Origin: an uncultured bacterium
Lineage (GTDB): Bacteria > Bacillota > Clostridia > Oscillospirales > CAG-272
Length of the DNA stretch: 61,683 nt
NCBI GenBank assembly: GCA_949282345.1
Contig: CASDOQ010000037.1
Coordinates: 1 to 61,683 of the forward strand
Direction: 5' to 3'
In this document: in pieces, positions 1-8,341 of the stretch
Layout of the letters: each line of letters opens with the position of its first letter
How positions within the stretch are numbered: the first letter of the stretch is position 1
The notes under the pieces: model-generated
Databases searched by the model: none
The model's input: only the letters and a program-made list of their open reading frames with translations
What the model was told of the DNA's origin: nothing
Translations under genes and position numbers: made by a program

Positions 1-143
1 AGGGGCTGAGTCAAATTGATTTTTTGGCTCAGCCTTATGTTATGGATTAACAAAAACACTCGCCGTTCTTTTGGAATAACGAGTGTTTCTTTATGCAAGG
101 TGCCAGTTATTTGGAATTAATTCCCAAATTTGACTCAGCCCCT
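1..143. repeat. Small inverted-repeat element (MITE-like or IS end)
   Basis: A perfect 17-bp inverted repeat (AGGGGCTGAGTCAAATT at the left, its complement at 127-143) encloses about 110 bp with no gene. Inside are two further hairpins, 4-10 with 28-34 (GGCTGAG/CTCAGCC) and 54-62 with 80-88 (AAACACTCG/CGAGTGTTT). This architecture fits a non-autonomous miniature element or a joined remnant of insertion-sequence ends. The left flank lies outside the window, so a target duplication cannot be tested, and the element may be longer. The transposase family is unknown. Confidence 0.45.
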
Positions 144-169
144 GTTTTCGTTTGATATATGCGATACTT

Positions 170-742
170 TTAATGTAGTCTGAAATCCGAGTTTTCGATT
201 TCCGCGGCTTTTACTCCCATCTTGAGAATCATTTCCGAAAACTTTTTAGCGCTGATCGGATAGTTTTCCTCAATCCATGCACCGAGAAGTCCGATTACGC
301 CACTGACGATAAAAATATATTCGTATTTGGCAAGCAGACGGTTGTTTGCCTGCGATTCAACCTGGTACTTCCGGAGGACCGCATTAATCAGCCGCCGATT
401 AAAGGCTCTGTTATCGGATTGCAGAATCAGAATACGAAACATCCGGTCGTTTTCTTTGATGTATGTGAAAAAACTTTCCAGTATCTCAACAAATTGCTCA
501 TCGGATGTGATTTCACTCGGCATATCCGACAGAACTGGGATCTGCTCCATCACATCATTCTCTATGTCCTGCCGAAGTGTGATGGTATCTTCATAGTACA
601 TATAAAAGGTGGAACGGTTGACATCCGCAATCCGACAGATGTCCGTGACGGATATTTTCTCCGAAGGATTATTCTCAAGAAGATCCAGATATGCATCCTT
701 GATCAGTTTTTTTGTCATGCGCACGCGCCTGTTATCTGCCAT
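170..742 (-). CDS. TetR/AcrR-family transcriptional regulator
   Basis: The 190-residue protein has the size and layout of a TetR repressor. An N-terminal helix-turn-helix lies at about residues 28-50 (ISVTDICRIADVNRSTFYMYY, where the RSTFY segment is typical of the TetR recognition helix), followed by a helical ligand-binding and dimerisation half. It is divergent from the ABC transporter genes that begin 218 bp away, so it probably controls them and itself from the shared intergenic region. This is inferred from position; the inducer is unknown. The family is certain, the regulatory target is likely, and the physiological role is open. Confidence 0.85.
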   Translation of the reverse strand: MADNRRVRMTKKLIKDAYLDLLENNPSEKISVTDICRIADVNRSTFYMYYEDTITLRQDIENDVMEQIPVLSDMPSEITSDEQFVEILESFFTYIKENDRMFRILILQSDNRAFNRRLINAVLRKYQVESQANNRLLAKYEYIFIVSGVIGLLGAWIEENYPISAKKFSEMILKMGVKAAEIENSDFRLH

Positions 743-848
743 TTGTTCTTCTCATCCCTGTTTACAAAATATTCACTTTCGTTTTTGCCGTGTTTCCGAC
801 ATCTTGACTTGTATTGTTGCAAACACATCGTTTCTCAAAATACTGTTT

Positions 849-878
849 GTTGATTTTTCAACACTCTGTTGCTATAAT
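849..878 (+). promoter_or_regulatory. Promoter of the ABC transporter operon, with a palindrome over the -35 box
   Basis: A sigma-A-type promoter TTGATT (850-855), 17 bp, TATAAT (873-878) points at the ABC ATPase gene. The -35 box lies inside the palindrome GTTGA-TTTT-TCAAC (849-862), which is a plausible operator for the divergent TetR protein. The promoter is seen directly; its use as an operator is inference. Confidence 0.6.
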
Positions 879-959
879 TATAATATAAAGAGTCCGATTT
901 GTCAATAGACGAGCGAAGGATTCACGTTATTTTTCTGAATCAAAGAAGGAGAAGCATTT

Positions 960-1661
960 ATGGCATTCTTATCTTTAACCAACGTAAAAAAAGAATATCA
1001 TACCGGATCTGTGACCGTTTCGGCGCTTGAGAATGTTTCTTTTGATCTGAATGAGGGAGAATTTGTTGTCATCCTTGGTGCGTCGGGTGCCGGAAAAACC
1101 ACGCTTCTGAATCTGCTGGGAGGTATGGATACGGTAACAGACGGGAAAATCGAACTTGACGGAAAAAACATTGCCGCATACGGTAAACGCGACCTGACCT
1201 ATTATCGCCGCTGCGATGTGGGATTTGTGTTTCAGTTTTACAACCTGATGCCCAACCTTACCGCTCTTGAAAATGTGGAAATTGCCGTTGAGATCTGTGA
1301 AAACCATCTGGACCCGAAAAGTGTTCTCGAATCGGTCGGCCTTGCTGAAAGACTGAACAATTTTCCCGCAGAACTTTCCGGCGGTGAACAGCAGAGAGTA
1401 TCGATTGCCCGCGCCGTTTCAAAAAATCCAAAGTTGATTCTCTGCGATGAGCCAACCGGAGCGCTGGACTATGTAACAGGTAAAAAAATACTGAAGCTGT
1501 TGTACTCCTTGTCTCGCGAGCAGGGAAAGCTTGTGATTGTTGTCACGCATAACGCTGCGCTGAAAAATATGGCGGATCGGATAATCCGAATCAAAAGCGG
1601 AAGGATCGAAAGTGTGGAAACAAACGCGAATCCGATTCCGGCGGAGGCGATTGAGTGGTGA
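960..1661 (+). CDS. ABC transporter ATP-binding protein, MacB/LolD type
   Basis: This 233-residue ATPase powers a membrane exporter or extruder. It has Walker [10 protein letters not shown] (residues 40-48), Q-loop FQFYNLMP, signature LSGGEQQR (about 139-146), Walker [13 protein letters not shown] and switch His in VTHN. This pattern is characteristic of the MacB/LolD/FtsE subfamily, which partners FtsX-like permeases involved in peptide or antibiotic efflux and envelope stress. The start follows AGAAGGAGAAGC. The stop overlaps the permease start, so the two are translationally coupled. A substrate cannot be read from sequence. Confidence 0.92.
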   Translation: MAFLSLTNVKKEYHTGSVTVSALENVSFDLNEGEFVVILGASGAGKTTLLNLLGGMDTVTDGKIELDGKNIAAYGKRDLTYYRRCDVGFVFQFYNLMPNLTALENVEIAVEICENHLDPKSVLESVGLAERLNNFPAELSGGEQQRVSIARAVSKNPKLILCDEPTGALDYVTGKKILKLLYSLSREQGKLVIVVTHNAALKNMADRIIRIKSGRIESVETNANPIPAEAIEW

Positions 1662-3517
1662 AAACTTATTTCAAAACCGTTCAGAGGATGTTTCGTCATC
1701 ATCTTATCCGATTGCTGTCGCTCATGGGAGTCATTCTGATTTCCATCGGTTTCATATCGGGTATCGGTTCTCCCGCCGATATGATCCGAGACAGCATAGA
1801 AATTTACTATCGCAATCGGAATGTCAGCGATTTTATCGTCAAAAGCAAGACGGGTAGCTTTACAGATGAACAGATTGCTGCTATCAGATTACGCTACGGC
1901 GAAAATCACGTTTCTTCCGGTATATCACTTGATATTCAAACGGGTGAAAAGCGTTCTCTACGGCTTTATTTTTTGGATTTTGACGCATGGAATATCAATG
2001 TTCCCGAGATAGTTGACGGGGAAAAGGTGATCGATGATGAGGAGAACTGCGTTTACGCGGAGGTCTCTGACAATGTGCTGAAAGGTTACTCCATTGGAGA
2101 AACCGTGGAGATTGACCTTGGGAAAGCGTTGAATCTGCCGATGGAATACAAAATCGCCGTGACCGTAAAAGGAATTATCAAAAGTCCTTTAACCTTCGGA
2201 AAAGACGGTGAGCCAAGCTATAACAACCCGGAAGGCACCGAAATTCCCGATAACATGGCGGAAATGGGGAAACTTGATCTTCTCGAAAATATTTTATATT
2301 GCCCAACATCGGTATTGCCCGTACCGATCAAAGGCGATTTGTATATCACAGCAGAAAACCGTAATCTGTTCGATTCTTTTTCTGAGGAGTACAAAGCGTA
2401 TGTGGAAGACGAAAAAGCCGTCCTGACCAATCTGCTTGGAGACGATATCGAAATCATTACGCTGTACGACAATTACAGCTTCAAATCGATCCTGTCCAGT
2501 GCGGACAAGGTACGCGGCATCGGAAATATTCTGATGGTGATATTCATGGCTGTCACACTTCTTGTCGTTCTATCGTCGATGATGCGCCTGATGGAAGAAG
2601 AACGCGCCCAGATTGCTTGTCTGAAAACGCTGGGATACTCTTCTTTCGGTATCGTCATGCGTTATATCCTGTTTGCGCTTGTTGCGCTTTTCACCGGCGG
2701 AGGCGGAGGATTTTTCGTTGGTTACGGTGTTTCCTGGATGATGTGTTATGTGTTCGGGTACGGCTATGATATGCCGCCGATTTCGGTTGTGGTGAATCCG
2801 AGCTATTACTTTCTGTCCATCGGCGTTATCATCGCCGTTACATCGGTTGCCATCTTCATTCTCGGTATGCGCATGATAGCGGACACACCCGCCAATCTGC
2901 TGAGACCGAAACCCCCGAAAAAAGGAAAGCGGGTTTTTCTGGAGCAGATTCCGTTTATATGGAATCGCCTTTCGTTCAAGTATAAATCCTCGTTTCGGAA
3001 TGTCCTGCGTTATAAAATGCGATTCTTTATGATGCTTGTTTCTGTTGCTGTATCTGCCGGACTTGTTTTTGCCGGGCTTTCTCTTCTTGATATGTGCCTG
3101 TTTGATGACTTTGGCTCCTCGGCAATTATTGGAATCGCGGTTATCGTCGTTGTATTTGCGGGACTGTTGACAGCTGTTGTCATCAACACGCTGACGACGA
3201 TCAACATCAGCGAGCGAAGCAGGGAGATCGCAACGTTGATGGTACTCGGTTATCTTGACAACGAAATATGCGGATATATTTACCGTGAGATTTATATCAG
3301 TACATTTATCGGTATTTTGTTTGGCTACCCTGTCGGAATCGGATTGGCAACATTGGTTTTCAAAACAATCGGTTTCGGTATTGTCAACGGGGTAAGCTGG
3401 TTCATGTGGCTACTTGTTCCGATTATCGTATTCGCGTTTACACTGCTTGTCACGCTGATGCTGAGACCAAAAATCGTAAAAGTAAAGATGAATGAATGCC
3501 TGAAGGCGGTTGAATAA
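1655..3517 (+). CDS. FtsX/MacB-like ABC transporter permease
   Basis: The protein is about 620 residues. It starts at a GTG (1655, or 1658) overlapping the end of the ATPase gene, with GGAGG seven bases upstream of 1655. A signal-anchor segment near residue 20 is followed by a roughly 240-residue extracellular (MacB periplasmic-core-like) domain. Then comes a first FtsX block with three membrane helices (around VRGIGNILMVIFMAVT), a cytoplasmic link, and a second FtsX block near the C terminus. Duplicated FtsX modules are usual for large Gram-positive permeases of this kind. With the ATPase it forms one exporter, probably controlled by the divergent TetR protein. Confidence 0.9.
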   Translation: MVKTYFKTVQRMFRHHLIRLLSLMGVILISIGFISGIGSPADMIRDSIEIYYRNRNVSDFIVKSKTGSFTDEQIAAIRLRYGENHVSSGISLDIQTGEKRSLRLYFLDFDAWNINVPEIVDGEKVIDDEENCVYAEVSDNVLKGYSIGETVEIDLGKALNLPMEYKIAVTVKGIIKSPLTFGKDGEPSYNNPEGTEIPDNMAEMGKLDLLENILYCPTSVLPVPIKGDLYITAENRNLFDSFSEEYKAYVEDEKAVLTNLLGDDIEIITLYDNYSFKSILSSADKVRGIGNILMVIFMAVTLLVVLSSMMRLMEEERAQIACLKTLGYSSFGIVMRYILFALVALFTGGGGGFFVGYGVSWMMCYVFGYGYDMPPISVVVNPSYYFLSIGVIIAVTSVAIFILGMRMIADTPANLLRPKPPKKGKRVFLEQIPFIWNRLSFKYKSSFRNVLRYKMRFFMMLVSVAVSAGLVFAGLSLLDMCLFDDFGSSAIIGIAVIVVVFAGLLTAVVINTLTTINISERSREIATLMVLGYLDNEICGYIYREIYISTFIGILFGYPVGIGLATLVFKTIGFGIVNGVSWFMWLLVPIIVFAFTLLVTLMLRPKIVKVKMNECLKAVE

Positions 3518-3640
3518 ATGCCTCGATAGCAAAAAAGGAATACCTGTACAGCAAGCAATCATTCGCGAACAAAGTATCGCATGGAAAGCTATTTTTCAAT
3601 TTTCATGTTCCAATAAAAATTTTTCTATAAAACAGACAGA

Positions 3641-3680
3641 AAGCAGACAGCCGGATGTTATTCATCCGGCTGTCTGCTTT
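3641..3680 (+). terminator. Intrinsic terminator after the ABC permease
   Basis: A perfect 17-bp stem (AAGCAGACAGCCGGATG, 3641-3657, with 3663-3679) and five-base loop TTATT is followed by a short T run. It lies about 120 bp past the permease stop and should end the transporter transcript. Confidence 0.8.
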
Positions 3681-3723
3681 ATAGTCATAGGTTAATTTTG
3701 ATGCCAAAAAAATGTTAGAAAAG

Positions 3724-3763
3724 AATAATACGAACCCCGATTTGTCTCGGTGTTCGTATTATT
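3724..3763 (-). terminator. Terminator downstream of tRNA-Ser
   Basis: A stem-loop (AATAATACGAAC paired across 3724-3735 and 3752-3763, with further pairing CCGA/TCGG inside) is followed on the minus strand by a T-rich tract, CTTTTC. It sits immediately 3' of the tRNA. Confidence 0.7.
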
Positions 3764-3769
3764 TTCGTT

Positions 3770-3861
3770 TGGCGGAGAAGAAGAGATTCGAACTCTTGAA
3801 CCGCTTTTAACGGTTACACGATTTCCAGTCGTGCGCCCTCGACCAACTAGGCGACTTCTCC
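3770..3861 (-). tRNA. tRNA-Ser (anticodon GGA)
   Basis: The minus strand folds as a class II tRNA. The acceptor stem is GGAGAAG/CTTCTCC, the anticodon stem is CACGA/TCGTG with loop CTGGAAA (anticodon GGA), the long variable arm has AACCG/CGGTT, and the T arm is AAGAG-TTCGAAT-CTCTT. The discriminator base is G and the 3' CCA is encoded. The long variable arm and GGA anticodon identify tRNA-Ser reading UCC/UCU. It separates the AT-richer accessory segment from the housekeeping segment. Confidence 0.97.
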
Positions 3862-3994
3862 ATGTCCTCGGCGGTCAACCTGACGACGTGAGATAGTATA
3901 TCATACCTCGCAGAAAAAAGCAAGGGTTTTTTGAAAAAAACACCGGAAGTTTTATACGTTTGCAAAGGTCGGTAAAAAAGCGGGAATAAAAAAT

Positions 3995-4020
3995 GCCGGG
4001 AAGTTTTCAGGCTTCCCGGC
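3995..4020 (-). terminator. Terminator of the Cys-rich gene
   Basis: Stem GCCGGGAAG/CTTCCCGGC with an eight-base loop, followed on the minus strand by ATTTTTTATT. It lies six bases past the stop of the upstream minus-strand gene. Confidence 0.88.
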
Positions 4021-4025
4021 GGAGT

Positions 4026-4883
4026 TCAGTGTTTGCCGCAGCCGCAACCGCCGCGGTTCCCGTTTTCGTTTTCGGGACCTACCAGTTCCCCACGCGAGGG
4101 CGGGCAAAATTCCCCAACGGGGAACGCCATCTTGCGGAAGAGACTGCAGGGGTCATCATCCTCCTGCGCTAAGCATTCCTTGTCCGGAACGCAGTAGTCG
4201 GATGCCTTGATGAGATACTGAGCCGGGCGTTCGATCCGGATGATCGAAAAGATGCCGAGCGTGACGAGAAGACGGTTTTTGTCATCGCTGTCGGTCAGGT
4301 TCCCGGAAACCGCCGATGATACCGACGTCGGAATATCCGCGCAGCAACAGCAGCAGTAACCGCAAGGCGTTTTGGGTTCCACGACCCGTGCCGAAAGAAG
4401 AACGGGATTTACGACCTCACAAACGCCGACCGGCACGTTGGTCGAACGGTTGTCAAGGTTGCACGCGTCGCAAGGACCCACGTTCGGATCACTGCGGAAG
4501 ATGCTGACGTTCCCGACGCTACCGTACAGGACTACCCTTTTTTCCACAACGGCAATGCCGCTGAATTCCTGATTTCTGCCGATTGCTACGCAGGCCTCGC
4601 AGGTTACCTTGATATAGAAACGGACGGTGACCTGATAAAAGCCGCGGTTGAACTGTACCGGATCTACGCCTACAAAGGTACAGAGAATAGTGGCTTCCTT
4701 GGCGCGCACAGCTACGTTCCGATCTATGATCTCCTGCCCGAAGGGACAGAGATATACGCGCACGTCTTCATAACAATCGCGGTCACGGCAGGAGTCCAAT
4801 ACTCTGAAAGTGTCAATGCAGACGGTCTCCCGATCAGGAGAACATCCGCAAAGAGGTCCGGAGACCCCTCTGTTTTCTGACAT
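4026..4883 (-). CDS. Cysteine-rich protein of unknown function, possibly spore-associated
   Basis: I do not recognise a named family. The 285-residue protein has no signal peptide or membrane helix. Its many cysteines are often grouped: CGC near residue 12, DSCRDRDC around 30-37, CDAC near 142, a CGYCCCCC run near 175-182, and a CGCGKH C terminus. Beta-rich stretches lie between them. A GGGGGAT ribosome-binding site precedes the ATG. It is monocistronic, with its own terminator 6 bp downstream. Upstream is CATACCCTA, which fits the -10 consensus of sigma-K/sigma-E sporulation promoters, and no clear sigma-A promoter is seen. Cys-rich composition plus that box suggests a spore coat or exosporium component, but this is inference. 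Confidence 0.6.
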   Translation of the reverse strand: MSENRGVSGPLCGCSPDRETVCIDTFRVLDSCRDRDCYEDVRVYLCPFGQEIIDRNVAVRAKEATILCTFVGVDPVQFNRGFYQVTVRFYIKVTCEACVAIGRNQEFSGIAVVEKRVVLYGSVGNVSIFRSDPNVGPCDACNLDNRSTNVPVGVCEVVNPVLLSARVVEPKTPCGYCCCCCADIPTSVSSAVSGNLTDSDDKNRLLVTLGIFSIIRIERPAQYLIKASDYCVPDKECLAQEDDDPCSLFRKMAFPVGEFCPPSRGELVGPENENGNRGGCGCGKH

Positions 4884-4935
4884 ATGGTTATCCCCCTATA
4901 ATGCTGAATTAACGAGGCGACGATTGCCTCGATAA

Positions 4936-4944
4936 TAGGGTATG
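4936..4944 (-). promoter_or_regulatory. Late-sporulation-like -10 box (sigma-K/E type)
   Basis: On the minus strand CATACCCTA matches CATANNNTA, the sigma-K-type -10 element, about 50 bp before the Cys-rich gene. The -35 region (GTCA at 16 bp spacing) matches poorly. A 6-bp inverted repeat CGAGGC/GCCTCG lies between it and the gene. Confidence 0.35.
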
Positions 4945-4973
4945 CAACCGCCCCGCCTCTTGACTAAAAAAGA

Positions 4974-4999
4974 GAGCCGGCGGTAAAAACCGCCGGCTC
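4974..4999 (-). terminator. Terminator of the small P-loop gene
   Basis: Stem GAGCCGGCGG/CCGCCGGCTC with loop TAAAAA, followed on the minus strand by TCTTTTTTAG. It lies 15 bp past the stop of the gene at 5014. Confidence 0.9.
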
Positions 5000-5013
5000 C
5001 TGTCAGCAATGGC

Positions 5014-5418
5014 TCAGAAGAATTTCTTGATTTCTGCCGGACACTCATCCGGATCCATGGAAATGGTAGCCGTGAAATGAATATTGGCGTCGTTCGTGAG
5101 TTCGTCTACCTTAAGAAGAAACTCGGCAAGATTGGCGTCAGCACCGCAGATCTTAAGTGTAGAATCCAGGAAAATATCGGTGATATCATAGTTACTGGCC
5201 GCAATTCCGGCAATAAATCCAAACAGCGTGGCAGCGTCGAATACTTTATAGGAATCCGTATCCACAAGACGGACTTTGTGCGAGATATCCTTATTTAACG
5301 TCAGGCCCTTTTCGATACAGATGACGCATCCCTTGGAAGTCTGCACCGCCGCATTGACCTGTTCGATCAGAGTTTTGGTCTTACCGGTGCCTTTTTTACC
5401 GACGATCAATTTTACCAT
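5014..5418 (-). CDS. Small P-loop ATP-binding protein (often labelled PilT-like)
   Basis: This is a 134-residue protein whose N terminus MVKLIVGKKGTGKTKTL carries a Walker A motif (GKKGTGKT, residues 7-14). A possible Walker B strand is DITDIFLDST, around residues 83-92. It is much shorter than real PilT or AAA ATPases and has no other recognisable domain. Similar orphan proteins are conserved in Clostridia under labels such as twitching motility protein, which I would not trust. The ATG at 5418 has GGAGG eight bases upstream, so I prefer it over an in-frame ATG five codons earlier. It is monocistronic, with its own promoter and terminator. The function is unknown. Confidence 0.7.
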   Translation of the reverse strand: MVKLIVGKKGTGKTKTLIEQVNAAVQTSKGCVICIEKGLTLNKDISHKVRLVDTDSYKVFDAATLFGFIAGIAASNYDITDIFLDSTLKICGADANLAEFLLKVDELTNDANIHFTATISMDPDECPAEIKKFF

Positions 5419-5461
5419 AGTAACATCCTCCAAAAAGTATTCGGGGACTCCCCTTATCTAT

Positions 5462-5490
5462 ATCATACACTTTTTTTGAGAAAATTGCAA
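5462..5490 (-). promoter_or_regulatory. Promoter of the P-loop gene
   Basis: On the minus strand TTGCAA (5485-5490), 17 bp, TATGAT (5462-5467), about 45 bp upstream of the start codon. It is a vegetative sigma-A type. Confidence 0.7.
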
Positions 5491-5506
5491 TAGATTTCCC
5501 GGATTT

Positions 5507-6850
5507 TCATGAAATTCCGAGGCGGCCTTCGAGTTTTTCGCGGGCATCCTCGTATCCGGGCTTTCCAAGCAGGGCAAACATATTCTTTTTATATGCTTCC
5601 ACGCCCGGTTGGTCAAAGGGGTTTACTCCCAGGAGATAGCCGGAGATCGCGCAGGCCATTTCAAAGAAGTAGATAAGACTACCAAGTGTGTGCGCGGTGC
5701 GGTCGGGCGCTTCGATTACAATATTGGGAACGCCGCCGTCACAGTGCGCAAGCAACGTGCCGAGCATAGCTTTTCCGTTTACGTAATCCAAGGTCTTCCC
5801 TGCCAAGAAATTCAGACCGTCAATATTGGCCTCGTCGTGCGGGATCGTGAAGGAGGAGCCGCAGTTCCCGATCGAGAGAACCGTTTCAAAGAGGGTACGT
5901 CTTCCCTCCTGAATATACTGCCCGAGCGAGTGAAGGTCGGTCGAGAAGATGACCGAGTCGGGCAAAAGTCCTTTGTTGTCCTTCCCTTCACTCTCACCGA
6001 AGAGTTGTTTCCACCATTCGTTGAAGAGGAGCGCGTACGGCTCGTATCCGACAAGGATCTCCACCGCTTTTCCTTTGCGGTAGAGCGCATTGCGGAGGAC
6101 GGCATAACGGAGAGCCGGGTTCTTTATTATATCGGGCGCCAGACAGGCTTCCCGGGCTTCTGCCGCGCCGACCATCAGTTCGTCAATATCGATTCCCGCA
6201 CAGGCAACGGGGAGAAGCCCCACCGCCGTGAGGACGGAATAGCGGCCTCCGACATCATCGGGAATGACAAAGGTTTCAAATCCGCTCTCGTCCGCAAAGT
6301 GCTTCAACGTACCACGCGCGCGGTCGGTTGTTACAAAAATGCGGGACTTTGCGCCATCTTCGCCGTATTTTTTATAGAGAAGATCGCGGAAAACGCGGAA
6401 AGCCACGGCGGTCTCGGTCGTCGTGCCGGACTTGCTGATGACGTTGATGCAGATATCTTTCCCCTCACAGATCGAAAGAAGCTCGCAAAGGGCCGTGGTG
6501 CTGATATTGTTTCCCGAAAAGTAAATATCGGGCGTATCTTTTTTCAGTGCGTTGTAAAGCGGGGATTTCACGAATTCAATGACCGCACGTGCGCCGAGGT
6601 AAGAGCCGCCGATCCCGAGAACGACCAGAATATCACAACTCTTTTTGATCCTTTCCGCCGCCGCCTTGATACGGGCGAATTCTTCTGCATCATACGCCAC
6701 GGGGAGGTCTACCCAGCCGAGAAAATCAGAGCCGGCCCCGCTTTTATTCTTTACTTTCTCGAGCGACGCCTTGGCATCCTCGGAAAGATATTCAATCTCA
6801 TGAGCGGAAACAAATCCGTCAAGGAATCTTTCGTTGATCGAAATGGACAT
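5507..6850 (-). CDS. pgi: Glucose-6-phosphate isomerase
   Basis: Interconverts glucose 6-phosphate and fructose 6-phosphate in cytoplasmic glycolysis and gluconeogenesis. The 447 residues match the short Firmicutes form. The phosphosugar-binding loop [10 protein letters not shown] (about residues 79-88), [12 protein letters not shown] (the SIS-domain serine/threonine loop), the DDVGGRYS segment and the C-terminal [14 protein letters not shown] motif with the catalytic lysine are all present. It is monocistronic, with its own sigma-A promoter upstream; no hairpin terminator is obvious in the short gap after its stop. Confidence 0.98.
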   Translation of the reverse strand: MSISINERFLDGFVSAHEIEYLSEDAKASLEKVKNKSGAGSDFLGWVDLPVAYDAEEFARIKAAAERIKKSCDILVVLGIGGSYLGARAVIEFVKSPLYNALKKDTPDIYFSGNNISTTALCELLSICEGKDICINVISKSGTTTETAVAFRVFRDLLYKKYGEDGAKSRIFVTTDRARGTLKHFADESGFETFVIPDDVGGRYSVLTAVGLLPVACAGIDIDELMVGAAEAREACLAPDIIKNPALRYAVLRNALYRKGKAVEILVGYEPYALLFNEWWKQLFGESEGKDNKGLLPDSVIFSTDLHSLGQYIQEGRRTLFETVLSIGNCGSSFTIPHDEANIDGLNFLAGKTLDYVNGKAMLGTLLAHCDGGVPNIVIEAPDRTAHTLGSLIYFFEMACAISGYLLGVNPFDQPGVEAYKKNMFALLGKPGYEDAREKLEGRLGIS

Positions 6851-6883
6851 TGCATCTTCCTCCGTTTTTGGTTTATACGTATA

Positions 6884-6912
6884 ATTATATACCTATTGGG
6901 AGGAATATGCAA
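6884..6912 (-). promoter_or_regulatory. Promoter of pgi
   Basis: On the minus strand TTGCAT (6907-6912), 17 bp, TATAAT (6884-6889), placing the transcription start about 30 bp before the pgi ATG. Confidence 0.75.
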
Positions 6913-6927
6913 GCGGGACATCCGAAT

Positions 6928-8160
6928 TTATCTCTTTTTTTCGGCTTCAATACCGACGATTTCCGAGAGAAGCCGCAAAAGGATCTCGAAATAGGAGATC
7001 TTCTGTACTTCCGCCGACGCTACCACGTCGGACGTGCCGATCACCTCGTCCCCGAGCAGATATTCCGCCTTCCCGACGACGTCTCCTACTGCCACGGGAG
7101 CCGCCACATATTCAGGCAGGGAGAGGCGCAGGGTCACGTTCTTCTCTTCCCCTTTCTTCATCAACTTTGAAAAAGACTTTACGGTGACGGGAATACTATC
7201 CTGTAATCCGCCGCGCACCGGCAAAGGATCCCCTTCCTCCTCGGCGTGGGTATAAAGCGCATAATTGGCAAAACCGTAATCCAGCAGTTTTTTCGCTTCG
7301 GCATTGCGGATGTCACGGGTAGGAGCCCCCATGATGACGGCGATCAGGTGCAGATCGTCTCGTTTGGCCGTTGCGCTGATGCAGAAAAGCGCGCGGGAGG
7401 TTGAGCCGGTCTTCAGGCCGGTAGCACCGGGGTAAAAACGAACGAGGCGGTTGGTATTGCTGAGTGTGAAGGCACCGCCGCGGATACTGTCCATCCAGAT
7501 GGTCGTATAATCCAGGATTTTTTCATGGGAAAGAAGTGCGCGGGACATGATGGCGATATCGCGCGCGCTGATCAGATGATTGCTCGTCGTGTCATCCAGC
7601 CCGTTGGTGTTCTCGAAATGCGTATGACTCATTCTCAGCTCGGCGGCACGGCGATTCATCTGCTCCACGAACGCTTCTTCACTTCCCGCAATATGTTCCG
7701 CCAGCGCATAGGCGGCATCGTTGGCACTGCTGATGACCACACATTTGATCATTTCTTCAACGCTCATCTGTTCGCCCGGCTCGAGATAGACCTGAGAACC
7801 GCCCATTTGGGAGGCGGCCTCACTCGTGGTTACAGGATCCGAAAGATTGATCTTCCCGGAGTCGACTGCTTCCATGACCAGCAGAAGCGTCATGATCTTT
7901 GTGACCGAAGCAGGGGGGAGCGCTTCGTCCGCATTCTGTTCATACAGGACGGTTCCGGTTGCAGCATCCATTAGAATTGCGGATTTTGCGTTCAAATTCA
8001 TGGAATAATCCGTGGCAGAAGATTTTTGCCCCTCCGAAGCGGTCAAAAGTTCCGATTTTCCCGCCGGAGTTTCCTCGGCGGCTGTAGCATGGCCGGAAAG
8101 TATCGTTCCAAAGATCGGGAGCAACAGGAACGCAAGAACAAGGGCGATGATTTTTTTCAT
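6928..8160 (-). CDS. D-alanyl-D-alanine carboxypeptidase (S11, DacF-like)
   Basis: This penicillin-binding protein 5 family enzyme removes the terminal D-Ala of peptidoglycan stem peptides outside the membrane. The 410 residues include an N-terminal signal peptide (cleavage near HATA, residue 27), SxxK as SVTK (85-88), SAN (145-147) and KTG (250-252), followed by the PBP5 C-terminal beta domain and a hydrophobic, basic tail that may be an amphipathic membrane anchor. The ATG follows AAGGAG. In spore formers DacF adjusts cortex cross-linking, but this copy could equally be vegetative. A second paralogue lies at 54786. Confidence 0.93.
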   Translation of the reverse strand: MKKIIALVLAFLLLPIFGTILSGHATAAEETPAGKSELLTASEGQKSSATDYSMNLNAKSAILMDAATGTVLYEQNADEALPPASVTKIMTLLLVMEAVDSGKINLSDPVTTSEAASQMGGSQVYLEPGEQMSVEEMIKCVVISSANDAAYALAEHIAGSEEAFVEQMNRRAAELRMSHTHFENTNGLDDTTSNHLISARDIAIMSRALLSHEKILDYTTIWMDSIRGGAFTLSNTNRLVRFYPGATGLKTGSTSRALFCISATAKRDDLHLIAVIMGAPTRDIRNAEAKKLLDYGFANYALYTHAEEEGDPLPVRGGLQDSIPVTVKSFSKLMKKGEEKNVTLRLSLPEYVAAPVAVGDVVGKAEYLLGDEVIGTSDVVASAEVQKISYFEILLRLLSEIVGIEAEKKR

Positions 8161-8261
8161 GGCATGACTCCTTCATGATTAACTGTTCCATATATATGTT
8201 CCCTCCGTTGTAAAAATGCTGAGCCGCAGATGTGAAAAAAGAGTAAAATTGCCGCTATACC

Positions 8262-8290
8262 TTGTAATAGTCTTCGAAAAGTGGTATACT
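8262..8290 (+). promoter_or_regulatory. Promoter of the YesL-like gene
   Basis: TTGTAA (8262-8267), 17 bp, TATACT (8285-8290), about 50 bp upstream of the start codon at 8342. Confidence 0.65.
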
Positions 8291-8341
8291 GAACAATATA
8301 AGGAAATATAAACCGGCGCTCAGGCACCGGGGAGGAAAAAG

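Noticed and set aside
3770..3861. tRNA-Ser as an integration site with a duplicated 3' end
   Set aside because: No second copy of the tRNA 3' end was seen in the window and no integrase gene is present.
5609..6994. A 461-codon open frame opposite pgi
   Set aside because: It lies antisense to a textbook pgi gene, has no RBS or family resemblance, and its length reflects codon bias of the real gene.
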